A DNA stretch of 64,000 nucleotides from Podarcis raffonei (lineage: Eukaryota; Chordata; Lepidosauria; Squamata; Lacertidae), in assembly GCF_027172205.1 (NCBI RefSeq), contig NC_070604.1, positions 100,461,851 through 100,525,850 of the forward strand. The letters run 5' to 3'. The position numbers and the translations under genes were made by a program. Below are positions 29,478-42,600 of the stretch, in pieces. The notes below the pieces were generated by a model. That model ran no database searches. It was not told the DNA's origin and saw only the letters and a list, made by a program, of their open reading frames with translations. The stretch's first letter is position 1; the number at the start of each line of letters is the position of its first letter.

Positions 29478-29999
29478 TAATAATATGAATAATATTGTCC
29501 TTGTACAACCTGTGTACAAATTAAATGAGCCCCCCTCCCCCAACACTCAATCTCTTATCAAACAACACACCACCTCACAAGTCAATTTCACTGTTATTTT
29601 TCGTTCTTCTTCTTCTTTTTGATACCTGCTGCTAAAAACCATGGCTGTACTCCCGTCATGACTTAAGGATACTACTGTAACCTACTCCTTGTTGACATTC
29701 CCCACTTGCTGTATCTCTCCCGTATGATTCCTTTACATTGGTGCTCCTTTCTCTGTGATCACATCACTCCTGTGCTTCAGTTTCTACCCTGGCCTCCTTT
29801 TTCACTTCAGTCTCATGGTCCTTATTTCAGAGGTCTCCCCCTTCTGCGGCTTGTGGCCATACCTAGCAGAGGTCAGCTTCTCTTAGGGCCCCTTGCACTC
29901 TCTCTTGTCAAGTGTCCATGCACACAGAAGATCCCCCATTGGTCCTCAACATGTCCAGTTAAAAGGAGCACAGATAACAAAAGCTGGGAAAGGCCTTAG

Positions 30000-30065
30000 A
30001 GAGCTGTCGCCAGCACCAGCCTAGATGGCCTGACTTGGGCTAAGGCAGCTTCATATGCTATCTAT
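30000..30065 (+). mobile_element. tRNA-derived SINE tail fragment
   Basis: The CTAGATGGCCTGACTTGGGC and TAAGGCAGCTTCATATGCTA blocks match the tail of the SINE family at 45258 in opposite orientation. Confidence 0.4.
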
Positions 30066-31528
30066 GCATTCTTCTGCAAGTCCCTCCTGGCCTTCTCTTT
30101 TTCCAGAACGACCTTCCTTGAACTACCTTACCCCACAAGTTCACACACATGTACACTACTCAAAATCTCTTCTCAATCACCCATCCCTTTCTTCTGTCAC
30201 TTACTGAAGATGGTCAAGTCTTTTGGACAAAGTACCAGGTCCAACTGTGTTTGTTCACAGCACCTAGGAATCTGCTGAAGCTAGCTAACTGCTTTTTGCT
30301 TTCACTCAGGAAAGGCTTGCCTGGCAAATACATGTATGTACAAATAATTAAAGAAAACTTCATATAGAACAAAGATAAAAATCTCTTTACGCAGCAAGCT
30401 CTTTCCAATGCTTCATTCCAGCTTCTAAAATTTAAAAAGTATTTGCTATCTGATCACCACTTTTAGAGTAACAGTAAAAGTAATATACAGTCATGCAGAA
30501 AAATGTGTTTGGATTCACAGTGCACTGAGCCAACAAGGTCATTGAGCCAATGATGTCTTCCGTAAGCTGCAGAAAATCCAACTTTTTCTGCATTGGTTCC
30601 AATTTGTTGAATAAAAATGTTGAACTTGCTTCGATTATTAGCTTGTGCCTATTAATAGGAGGGGGAAAGGCTCACACCCAAGTGCTGATTTGCGGCAATA
30701 TTTTTCCTTTGACAACCAAACCGCTACAAGTTGGTTGCCATGATTACTTCCCAGGAAACAGCAGAATTCTCATGTCCGATTTATTGTAGTTGGTGTGTAT
30801 GTTAAAACAAAGTGAGCCTAAAACTCTGAAGTAGTTGAAATACAGAAATACCTACCAAATGAATGAATGACGTATTGGCATCACAGCACCTGAGCAATCG
30901 CTGGCAGCTTGGGCTATAGCTTATCTGCTGTTCAAACCAGTGTGATCTTATTTTTATCAAATGACAAATTGGTGTTCAGTGCACAGAAATCCAGTACAAT
31001 TTTACTCTCTGTTTTTGCGCATCATGTGAACATGGCAGAAGGTAGTCCTTTCCGTAACAACTTCAAACAACACCTGCGTTTATCCAAAAAATTAGAGGCT
31101 ATTATGAACTCATACCATTCTCTATGTCTTTCCATTACTTGGACAACTGAATATTCTTTTGCTTTAGCAAGAACATTCAGAGCAGTGCTTTGACTACCCC
31201 CCAGAAAAGTATACTATTGTTGTTGTTTTTACAAATATATTTGTAAACTTAAGTACAAAAATAATTAGCTTTAAACTTCCCCATTCGGTTTCCGGTGATG
31301 GGAGGCGAAACACAAGATAGTGTTGACCACTTATTCACACCGAATTTCTTATGAAATATCACTTGCCTCAAAAATAGAATTACCCTAGAAAGTATCTGCT
31401 TTAAACTTCACGTTATAGCATTTCCCATAGAGGTGGTTTTGGCTGTCTACTGTAAGGATGCTTTTATTATCCACAAAGTGCTTTATACTGTTCTCTCCGT
31501 ATGTAAAAAGTGTATGTTTTGTGCATGC

Positions 31529-31545
31529 ATATATATATATATATA
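31529..31545. repeat. (AT)n microsatellite
   Basis: A short perfect AT run just downstream of the PRPH2 stop, on the side where the 3' UTR lies. Confidence 0.85.
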
Positions 31546-31625
31546 GCTGCGACAGCTTGTACCTTTTAAAAAACCAAATATTCACAAATCTCAGTCTTTG
31601 GTAACAGTCTTTTTAGCCAATAAAC

Positions 31626-31859
31626 TCAACTGACAGTTGAGACAGCTTGGGTTTTTGCGCCGTCGCCTTCTGCCCCTTCTGCGCCTGCATCCACTTGATT
31701 CATCTTACCAATATTTTTCAAATTTTCCAAGGTGGATTTGAAAGTGTCTTTCAGGCTCTTCTCCAGCACCCATCCTTCGCTCTCACATTCTGGATCTTCT
31801 GGATTGGCAATGCTCTCCAGGGAAGTATGCAACAGCCGCAACCCTATCATCACCGACAT
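31626..31859 (-). CDS. PRPH2: PRPH2 exon 3, C-terminal tail
   Basis: Acceptor CCAACCAG. It encodes [20 protein letters not shown] and then [20 protein letters not shown], ending KTQAVSTVS and TGA. The GLR.L.TSLE and GW.LEKS landmarks match peripherin-2. The Ala/Gly/Glu-rich last 20 residues diverge. Confidence 0.94.
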   Translation of the reverse strand: MSVMIGLRLLHTSLESIANPEDPECESEGWVLEKSLKDTFKSTLENLKNIGKMNQVDAGAEGAEGDGAKTQAVSTVS

Positions 31860-33576
31860 CTGGTTGGGAAACAGAATTTAAATGCCTTTATTTAAAGAAT
31901 GCGTAAATCCCTTCATGTCCAAGTATGTCAAAGTGATACGCAAAAGGCCATTCAGACAACGAAACAGTATAAAATGTGCCTTTCAAAACCTGGAAACAGC
32001 CGAAATCCAGGAAGTCTTGTCTAAATAAAAAGGTTTTCAAATTGGGGTTTAAACTGGTGTAAGTAAAATGGGGGGGGGGGTCATTCCAGGACCACAGTGG
32101 GGGCAGGGTGGGGCAATGGGAGAAGGGCCTTCTGGTGGTTCCCTCACTGCGAGAAGTGAGGTTACAGGGAACCAGGCAGAGGGCCTTCTTGGTAGTGGCG
32201 CCCGCCCTGTGGAACACCTTCCCAGATGTCAAGGAAATAAACAACTATCTGACTTTTAGAAGACATCTGAAGGCAGCCCTGTTTAGGGAAGCTTTTAATG
32301 TTTGATGTTTTGTTGCTTTTTAAAAAATATTATTAATATTATGTTGGGAGCCACCCAGAGTGGCTGGGGAAACCCGGTATAAATAATAAATTATTATTAT
32401 TACATATTCCAAATCTCTTTCAGCTCAGTCACATAACCTGGCAGCCCAGCAGCAGGGTAAGTCAAACACTATTTAAAAGGATTGTTTCCCCTCTGCAGTA
32501 GGCCTTCTCCTGAATGGATTTTAAAACAGGGGTAAGCTTATGCAAGTTTAACTTAAGCTGGTGTAAATTCTGCAAGTTTCCTATATTTAGGATTTCTCTG
32601 GACCCGTGACCATCCCAGATGTTGTTGGACTCCAATTCCCATCAGCCCCAGTGATACCCAACAACATCTGGAGATCCACAGGTTCCCCTTCCCTGATCTC
32701 AACCCTGGATCCAAAGAACCACAGGATGGACAGAGCAATCCTAAGTAGAGGAAGCTGGCAGAACTTACGCTGGCAAGTTCAATTGGCATGTTCCCCATCC
32801 CTGTTTAGATCCTGGAGAAAGTGTGGCATATCTGGTGCTTGAATTGTTCAACCATATGCAGGGAAGAAACATGTTTTTGCCTTTAATAACTTCCAAGTCC
32901 TGCAGCAATAATTTTACTCTAGTAGATGTTTGCAGTTATAAACTTTCTCCAAACTGGCAGAAGAAATCTCAACAGCGATTTTCAGGTGTGTTGAAAGCTT
33001 TTTGTGGGCAGGGTGGTGGTTAGTCTAGATAGCAAGCCCGGCCCAAGACATTTTGGCACCTGAGGTGGACCCGGATATGGCACCCCATGCCCCACCAGAA
33101 AAGAAGGGTTGAGGGGAGATCTACAGCATGCAGAAGAGGGGAACATAGGTGGGCCAGTCCTGCTAGATGTCACCTGAGGAGTCTCCTACAGCCCTTGCAT
33201 TGTAAAATCTCAGAATGCAAGTGGTAGAAGTTCAGTGAAAATGTTATACTTCTGCCACTTGCATCAACCAGAACTCTTGACATTTTACAATCAAGTGTCT
33301 GGTTATCTGGTCAAGGACAAGAGTTGGGGACCTGTAGGCTTTCAGATGTTGTAGCATTATAACTCCCCTCAAGGGATTGTGGGAGTTGGAAGTGGCGCCT
33401 GCCCTGTGGAACACCCTCCCATCAGATGTCAAAGAGATAAACAGCTGCCTGACATTCAGAAGACATCTGAAGGGAAGTTTTTAATGTGTGACATTTTAAT
33501 GTATTTTTAATCTTTGTTGGAAGCCGCCCAGAGTGGCTGGGGAAACCCAGCCAGATGGGTAGGGTACAAATAATAA

Positions 33577-33620
<44 letters not shown>

Positions 33621-36600
33621 TATTATTGGAGTTTCAATTCTAGAATACCCCCACTCCTCTCCCAGACCAACTAGATTGTAAAATATAAGCATTTACATTA
33701 AGCCATGCGGCAGATTACTATTATTATTGAAGATTAAAATGTAATGGATGCGTGTTAGAGTTACCAGGTGAGGTGGGGCAGATCTATGGTTGGATTTGAC
33801 CAATACAAAGCAAAATGCGAACACGAAACATTTAAAATGGCCACTCGCAGTCCAGAGTGGCCATTTTAAGAACACAGCCGGATTTGCTTGCAAGCCTGAG
33901 AGAAACCAGGTCCCTCTTGCACGTCCTGGCTGGCCTGCTTGTGTCTCCTGCAATTATGTCACCTGGCTGCAAAGCCCTCAACTTTGAATTTCAAAAATAA
34001 GAAGTGGAACCCGAGAGAATGATGCCACTTGGTAAGAGGAGTGCTTCTTGTAGTTCTATTTCAACTTCTCGTGTAGTTTTTATGTGTGTGTAGAGTGGGA
34101 AAAGAATGAAGAGCACTTTCTTCTTCTTCTTCACCCGATTCCAATGCCTTCTCCTGCTGTGTTATAAGGCTGTCAGCCATGAATATGAGCATTTTACAGT
34201 GGTGAGGTGAATGGATGAATGAGAAATAAAGTTCTGGAGAGTGTTCACTTCCCTTTTTATGCTAATAGCACAGCGCGGCGCTGTCAGGGCTGGGGGGAGG
34301 TTAACCTCATAGAACTCATCCAAACGTAATCCCCTGCTGCAAGATACTTACTATATCCTGCCAAGGACTTAAGTAGGCCAATGTCCTTTCTCCTAGGGCC
34401 AACCCTGGTGTCAGGCAGAGCTAGAGGGGGGGGCAGGGAGTTAGAGGCAGACCACTGACGGTTCTTTCTGAGTCCTGAACTGTTCCCCTCTGTCACTGTC
34501 GGCATCAATCCTCTGTAAATCCTGGAAGCTCTTTGAGGCACTTTGAGGTTTTTTGTTTTTTTAAAATGTCACTTAATGTGCATACCTAGAGATATAGGTA
34601 TATAGAAACCTCTGCCTTATTTTTGGATGCCCCCATTTCTGTTCCAGTCAGTCACCCAGGTTGACCATCAGAGAGGAGGATGGCTGCTTCAGAACAATAG
34701 TGTCTGGGCAGTTAAGAAAGTTCTGAAAAGGCTTATTCTATTAGATCAGGATTTCCCAAACTTGGTTATCCAGCCATTTTTTTTTTTTGGGACTACCGTT
34801 CCCATCATCCATGACTACTGGTCCGGCTAGCTAGGGATGATGGGACTTGTAGTCCAAAAACAGCTGGAGACTCAAGTTTGGGAAACCCTGCGTTAACACA
34901 AAACTGATGCTAAAGAAGTAAACTAACCTGAGATAAATTAACAGAGTGAGGAAAAAATGTTGAGTTTGGTTCTGCTTTATCTTAGGCAGGATACGGCCCT
35001 TGACCCCAATGTGAGAATATGGTCTCAAGGCTTCAACTTACCACTGCCCCTCATCCTGAGACTAGATCTGCAATGTTCCTAGCATCTGAATCTAGCCTGT
35101 ATGTTAACTCCTCCTGCCATACCACAGTCTTATCACAAATGTCCCTACTGGGATGCCCTCCTGCCACGGTGGGCTGTGACTTGAGGCCACCAGTCCACAG
35201 TGGAGTGCCTCTGTCATCTTCCACCCTGCCCATGCACAGGTAAAAGACTTGATCATGCCTGATCATCCCTATGGCAGGGATGGGGAACCTTTTTTTGCGA
35301 CTGAGGACCACATTCCCTTCTGGGCATGCCAGAGTGGGTGGAGCCAGAGGCAAAAATGGGCAAAGCAATGAATGTGGTTTTCCCCCTTTGTACAGCAAAC
35401 TAGCTATCCTGAATTAAAGCAAGCGTCATTATCTGAGGTCAAAGGCACACTCCGGTCAGGAAAAACACTACTGAGGGTTTTAAAAGCAACAACAACCCTG
35501 CAGTGACCACCATCAGATCACCCTTTAGCACCATCTAGCCTGATGAACCATCTAGCCTGATGAACAGGACAGATCGTGAAGCTGAGGCTCCAATACTTTG
35601 GCCACATCATGAGAAGAGAAGACTCCCTGGAAAAGACCCTGATGTTGGGAAAGATGGAGGGCACAAGGAGAAGGGGATGACAGAGGACGAGATGGTTGGA
35701 CAGTGTTCTCGAAGCTACCAGCATGAGTTTGACCAAACTGCGGGAGGCAGTGGAAGACAGGAGTGCCTGGCATGCTCTGGTCCATGGAGGTCACGAAGAG
35801 TTGGACACAACTAAACGACTAAACAAGAACAAGCCTGATGAATATCTCTGGATTAACTTGAAATCTTTTGCATACTGCCCTATGAATTTGGATGTTTTCT
35901 TATGGGTTGTTGCAGCTCATTTACTTTCTGTGTTTTTCCATTGACTGCCCTTGAAATGGGTTTAAAGCAGCCTTTGCCAGCCTGGTGCACTCAATATATT
36001 TTGGACTACAACCTCCATAAGCCCAGGACAACACATCCAAGGTAGGGATGATGGGAGTTGTAGTCCAAAATGTCTAGAGGTCATCAGGTTAGCAAAGGCT
36101 GGCTTAAAGGGTTCCCTTTTCTTTTCCTGATCTAGCCTGGACAAGAAACTCTCCTTCCCTTAAACAAGTCCACGAGATCTGTAGTCTTGCCTTTTCTACC
36201 AACAAGGGGTAGCTCCCTGGAAGACCACTGCCTGGTTGACACAGCTAAATACAGACATCTAAGCTAAGAACATTGTCCTTTTTTATTTACATCATAAACT
36301 ATTAAGTCAGAAGTTGAAGAAAGTTAAAAATGAAGGCAAAGAGTGTGGGCATAGCCAGGCAAGAATTGGGGGGGGGGGCAGAACTGAGCTATCTGGGACG
36401 TGATTGGTCAGTTAAGTATTTTTATTTACTTACTTGATTATGGGGGGGCAGAAAGGAAAAGAAAAAATAGGATGGGATCATAGCGTTAAAGGCCTCTCTC
36501 TCCTACTCTCAGGAAGAGTTCCTCCCTACTTCCAGAATATAACAGTAAAGCACTCAGGATGGGGCTAGCAGCAAGCCCAAAACCCGAGCTCTTTAGTACT

Positions 36601-39600
36601 ATTGGGAATGTTTTGTGTGGGGTCAGGGGAAGATTTCCTTGTCTCCCCTCCCCTGCAGGCCCTGAACAGCATGGAGCTCAGAACAGAAGGCCCTCCTTTT
36701 ATAGTGTAATGCAGACCCTCCAAGTGTACCTATATTCCAGAGGCATCCCTGATTTAGAGACGCCGTCCCAGTTTCTCATTTGATCCTGGAATGTCCAGCT
36801 TTTCCTAAAGGTAAAGGTAAAGGGACCCCTGACCATTAGGTCCAGTCGTGACCGACTCTGGAGTTGCGGCGCTCATCTCTCTTTATTGGCCAAGGGAGCC
36901 GGAGTACAGCTTCCGGGTCATGTGGCCAGCATGACTAAGCCGCTTCTGGTGAACCAGAGCAGCGCACGGAAACACTGTTTACCTTCCCGGCAGAGCGATA
37001 CCTATTTATCTACTTGCACTTTGACGTGCTTTCGAACTGCTAGGTTGGCAGGAGCAGGGATCAAGCAATGGGAGCTCACCCCGTCATAGGGATTTGAACC
37101 GCCAACCTTCTGATAGGCAAGCCTTAGGCTCTGTGGTTTAACCCACAGCGCCACCCGCGTCCCTAGCTTTTCCTTAGGACGTCCCTATTTTCATTGGAGA
37201 AATGTTGGAGGGTATGGGATTATCCGACCCCCCAAGCTGTCTGAAGGCAATCCTGGGAATTATTTTTTTTAGGGAAGGTTTTTAAAAAAATGTTTAATGT
37301 TTTATGTTTTCGTATATGTTGGAAGCCACCTTGAGGGGCTGGGGCAACCCCGTAAGATGTGGGGGTATAAATAGTAAAATTATCATTATGGAATGGGACG
37401 TCCCTATTTTCATCAGGGAAATGTTGGAGGGTTTGTGTACCGCGCCATTTTGTTGTGGGTTCCCCCACTTGGTACCATCACTCGTTCTTGCTCTTCTGTG
37501 TGGAGGGCTGGCCTTTCACTGTGGTTCTATGCAAGACACCAAAACTACTATGCCGATGTATTACCTCAAAGAGCCAGACAAAGAGGACGATGACTCCCAT
37601 GGAGCTCATCATGCTGCTGTAGTATTTAAGCAGAGCCTCCCTGCAGCCGCGGTTCCATAGATTGAGCTCTTCGGTTTGAAAGTCATAGCTGTAGTGAGCT
37701 GAGTTGTTAGAGACCTGGTACTGGATGCAAGGTCGTGGCGAACTCGGGTTGCAGCAGCTGAAGGGGACGCCATCCACCAAGTATCTGCCGTCCACGTTGC
37801 TTTTAATGCGGCTGTAAACAGGCAAAGCACAGCAAATTACAAATATAAACCATTTGGATCCAAATGCAGTCCTGCTGCTATTCAGTGCACTGTTTCTCGG
37901 CCACAGAGTGCCACATCCAAACTCAGGGTGTGCCTCCTGCATGCAACTTTTCCCCCAGAGTCCACATCATGTTGTTGGTATTGAAATGCCAGCCCATATT
38001 TTCCCTCCCTCGTTGAAATCTAGATCTACTCTTTCTGGGCAAAATCTGCTAAGTTAAACTCTTGTTTCCAAAGGCTCAGATGTGCTCTTTGAGCAACCTG
38101 TGCACCTGCTGGAAGCATCCTTAGACAGGTGTAGACCATTGCAATCATTGGGTAAAGTTGGGCATTCTTAACTAATAGTGCTCGTTGATTTCCGTGTGTT
38201 CAAACCTGGACCCAACCCTGCATGATCATCCTGCTTTCCCTTCCAAAATAATACCCACATCCAATAGCTCTTCGTTACCTGAAATCAGTAGTGATACCTG
38301 GAGTAGGATGAAACTGCAATGTTGGCCTCCAACACTGGTGTCACTGCTGCTTAATTGGATGGGACTGGGGTGGAGTGGGCTGTGTAGCTGCACCACTAGT
38401 GGAATGTGGCTGGCGCAACCACACACCCCTGATCTCTTTGCCGTCCTGCCCCAACCTCGCTCAGGTAAGCAGCAATGAAGCTGGGTGAGGGGGTAAGTGG
38501 TCCCACCGTATGTCCTGCTCAGAACCTTACTCTGTTCCTTCAGATGATCAGTCGAGAACAGCCCATTGTTTCCACCCACTCACCAGTTAGGGGAAAATGC
38601 CACTCAAATTCCACAACGCTTAATCAGCTAGTTTGATAATTTAATAATGGGCCAGAAGAATACTCCAATTTACTATAATCTGTGTAAACACTCATATTAT
38701 GTGTTTGTGTAATATCTGGGAAGTGCCATCTCAGAAGAGGCAGTCTCCCTTTTCTCATACATGGGAGGGAAAGCCGCTTCCTACATCACATGCATGCATC
38801 ATGGGAAGCAGGGATGGGAAACTCATGGTCCTCCAGATGTTGTTGGACTACAACACCCATCATGCATGAACCCTGAGCATGCTGTCTGGGCCACACTTCC
38901 CTCAAACCTGATCTCAAACCAAAGGACATCCAGAACCATCGTTTTTACTCCTGTACAAATTTAACTAATGGTTTGACTAAAACCTGATGGCTGCATCCTG
39001 AGAAGTGCTGGCAGAAGGGGGTCTTCAGAAGATGACGGCCCCACCATTTATTTTTTTTGCCACAGCAGCCTCCTGAGCTCCCTGGAAATTCCCCGATGGT
39101 TGAGGAACTTCCCAGAATTATAGTGCAACAGTGGAGAGAGGGAATTGCTGAAGATCCGGCAGAGGCACCATCCATGAGAGGGGAGAGAAATTGAGCCTGT
39201 GATATTAACCTCAATTACCTGGGAGCACACCTGACTGAATTCAATAGGAGTTGAATATTCTGAATAGATTTGATTAGATTTTTGCTGTAAGTGATTAAAA
39301 GAGAGAGAGAAATTGTGTGTGTGCATGCCTTTGTCTGCTAAAGGTGATAAGTCCTTGATAAGCTCAGTGACTCTATGAGGAGTTCAGGGTATGCATCATA
39401 TTTCAGAGCGGTGGAGCTGAATGAAAGTAAATGATAAAAATACTGTCAGTGAATGTGTCCAGTGAATGTGGATAAAACATGCAACAAACCCGGGGCATGA
39501 CTAATCAAATATCTTTATATTCTGAACAGTGCCCAAACTTTAGTAGAACCTTGTCAGATCCTTACCAGTAAATCCTGATGAACTCTGATGAAACTTAATT

Positions 39601-42600
39601 GTTTTCTTCGCAAGAAGAAAATGTACCTTCAGCTTATTTTTGGTGATCCTTGTGCTCCTCAGCATGCACCAGGGATTGGCCAACCTGGCAGGACCTCCTT
39701 CCTTCCTTATTTATTTTAAAGTAATTATCTAGCCTTCCTGGAAATAAAACTATGACGCAAAATGTGCAGGTGCCTTTCTAAGCAATTGATGTGAAATGAG
39801 ATGGCCTGGCTGCTCCTGTCTGTCAGTGTTTTTAGCCTATGAGTGAAGTCAGAACAGTAATTGATAAGTTAGTTGTTTGTACACCAAGCTATAGGACTCC
39901 ATGCTGTCTTAAAGAGCTGCTGTTTCCCCCTCCTCTTTTCCTGATTTTGTCTTGTTTTTCTAGACCCACGTGCTGCTCTGTTTGTTTTGCTGCCTGCCAG
40001 TCACATGAAGCAGCTGGCAGCCAGGTACAACAGAGGCTTTTTAGAAACGTGTGTGTTGGCGTAAGAGTAGGAGTGTGCCACTTGCTTTCTTTGGCCTGAT
40101 GGCCACATAGAACAGAAAGCAGGCAGCTGCTTGAGAAATGTTATTAAAATGTGGGTGTGATGGAAGAAACGCAGGAATCCTCCAATTGCTGCTTTGATTT
40201 ACTGCTTGCTGGCACATGGACAGGCTGCTAATTGAGAGGAGGCTCAGCTGAACATTGTGATGGTCAGGGTATGACAACCCTTTTCTTGTTTGTGCTGCAT
40301 ACTCCTCAGCAGGGATTGTTTCATTTTCATTTTTTTGGGGGGGGGATATCCCAGTACAGATACATCACAATGAAGATCACCTTTCCCCTGGTTGTTCCCA
40401 AGTTGTTGTTTTGAGAAGAGAGCACGGTGCAAAGGCAAAAACACTGGGTGGCATTCCAGATGCACTGAAATCAATTAATAGAACCAAGCTAGGTCCTTTA
40501 ACTTCAATGGGTTTATTCTGAGTAAAAGTTAATTGACTACCACCCACTATTATCACCTTCTCTTCATACACCCTTAATTTTGAGCTTGCAGATGACATTA
40601 AGCCTCAGCCATTACAGTAGTCTACACCACTAGTTCAACTGCTGTTCTGGTGAGTTTTACTTTATTATCTGTGTATTCTCCTTGTATTTCTATTCTTTCC
40701 TATTTCATGAAGGTAAGAGGGGGGGATACTTGTTGGTCAGCATTAAGTGTCTCTTTATTTGTGATTATGGCTCAAGTTTTAATGGCTCAAGAAGAAGTAT
40801 AATCATAAGCTATTCACGGCTGGCCCTACCATTAGGCAGAGTGAGGCAACTGCCTCTGGCAGCAGTTTTGGGGGTATTGTGAAAGGGCAGCAAATAGCTA
40901 GTTATTAAATTTATTATTATTGTATTCTCACTCCCAGGAAAAAGGTCCCATTAGGATTTTCTCCATCAGATGCCGCCAAAATACCTGGGCCAGGCTTGGT
41001 ACTTTGCAACTTGACCAGGTAGTGATGGATGGGCACCATTGACATTTCAACCAAGGCAGCCTTGGGACAGCCCTTAATCTATTGCCAAGGGTCCCAAACA
41101 TTCAAGCGTAAGAATGTGCATTGGGGAATAGGGAGGAAATGGAGGAGTTCTTGGACTTTATATATTGTACTCATGCTCTCATCTTTCCTGAATGGTACTG
41201 TGAGATGTTGAACCGATGGATTCCCATTGTGAGTGGTACAAACACAAAGGTATAGTGAAAGCCAGGTGCAGATTCGAATTTGGGAAGCACACTTTGTACA
41301 ATCTTAAAGCCCCTAACTAAAGAGGAAACCCTATTGAACATAGTGGAATCTGTTTCAAGCCAAAATGGACTTAGAATTACATTATCCTACTTATGTCCCT
41401 ATTTACCCGGGCAATGTCTCTGGTTAATCACTGTCCTATTTTGTCCCATTTTTGCACTTTTATCCGACTTGTTTAAAACTGTTAGTGCAACTTGCTGTGA
41501 GTATGTGCAACATCAAAACCCCTACTCCCTTGGTTCCTTATAAACCCAATTTGGACACTTCAAATAGACAACTCCCCCTTAAGTAGAACACACGGCCACC
41601 CTAGTTTTCATCTGTGAATTTGGGGAGATATTGAGGCATGGCCTCATTTCATCTGAAATAGCCCTGAATCCATTTACAGTCCCTGACATATTGCACACTT
41701 AACAGCCTAGTTGTGACCTCCGCTCTCATCATCACAAACAAAACACCCATGGTTTTCTAGGCAGCTGATACAGTTTTAAAGGGTTCGCTTCCAAACTTAA
41801 ATGTGGAACTTCATTTTATTCATTTATTCTACAGTTGCCAGACTCTTTCTTAGGGGTCTGAATGTAGCCTTCTGTGAACTCCCATGAGGGTGGTGAAGAG
41901 CTTCTATGTCACCTAACTTCACCACTGGGATTGAGGGCCAAACCTGTGTCTAAGGAGGCCCAGCATTCAATATTTCTCAGCACACCCACGTTTTTAAGCA
42001 CAGCATAATCTTGTTTTCCCCCTCCTGCCCTGCCTTTCTGCTATGGATGGATTAAGAGCAAGCTCACAAATCTTCAGCTAATGCTGGCAAGGGTGAACAT
42101 CTCATTAGGTTCTCTCAAGTAGTTATTTATATCAAAGGGTATTTCAACTTAAACTGTCCCCACACTTTTTCAACAAGTATAACTTCTGACATAGCATGCA
42201 TCAAAGTTCAGAAAATGCTAATAACAGTATTATATAGCTAGTGGCTTAAAGACAATAAAATTCTGGCCATAACCATCGCAGCCAAAGAAACAAATTTAAG
42301 AAACTCCAGGGCAACTTGCCAAAAACCAAGCAAAACAACCTCAGTATGCTATCTGAGTATAATATTTTACATTTATATATATTTGTCATCATTTAAGATA
42401 AACAGTTACAATTATTTAAATATACAATTACTTAAATGGAATTGCTTAGCCATTAGCATATAACTAATACGAACATATCCAATACAATGGTATACCTCGG
42501 GTTAAGAACTTAATTCGTTCCGGAGGTCCATTCTTAACCTGAAACTGTTCTTAACCTGAAGCACCACTTTAGCTAATGGGGCCTCCTGCTGCTGCCACGC

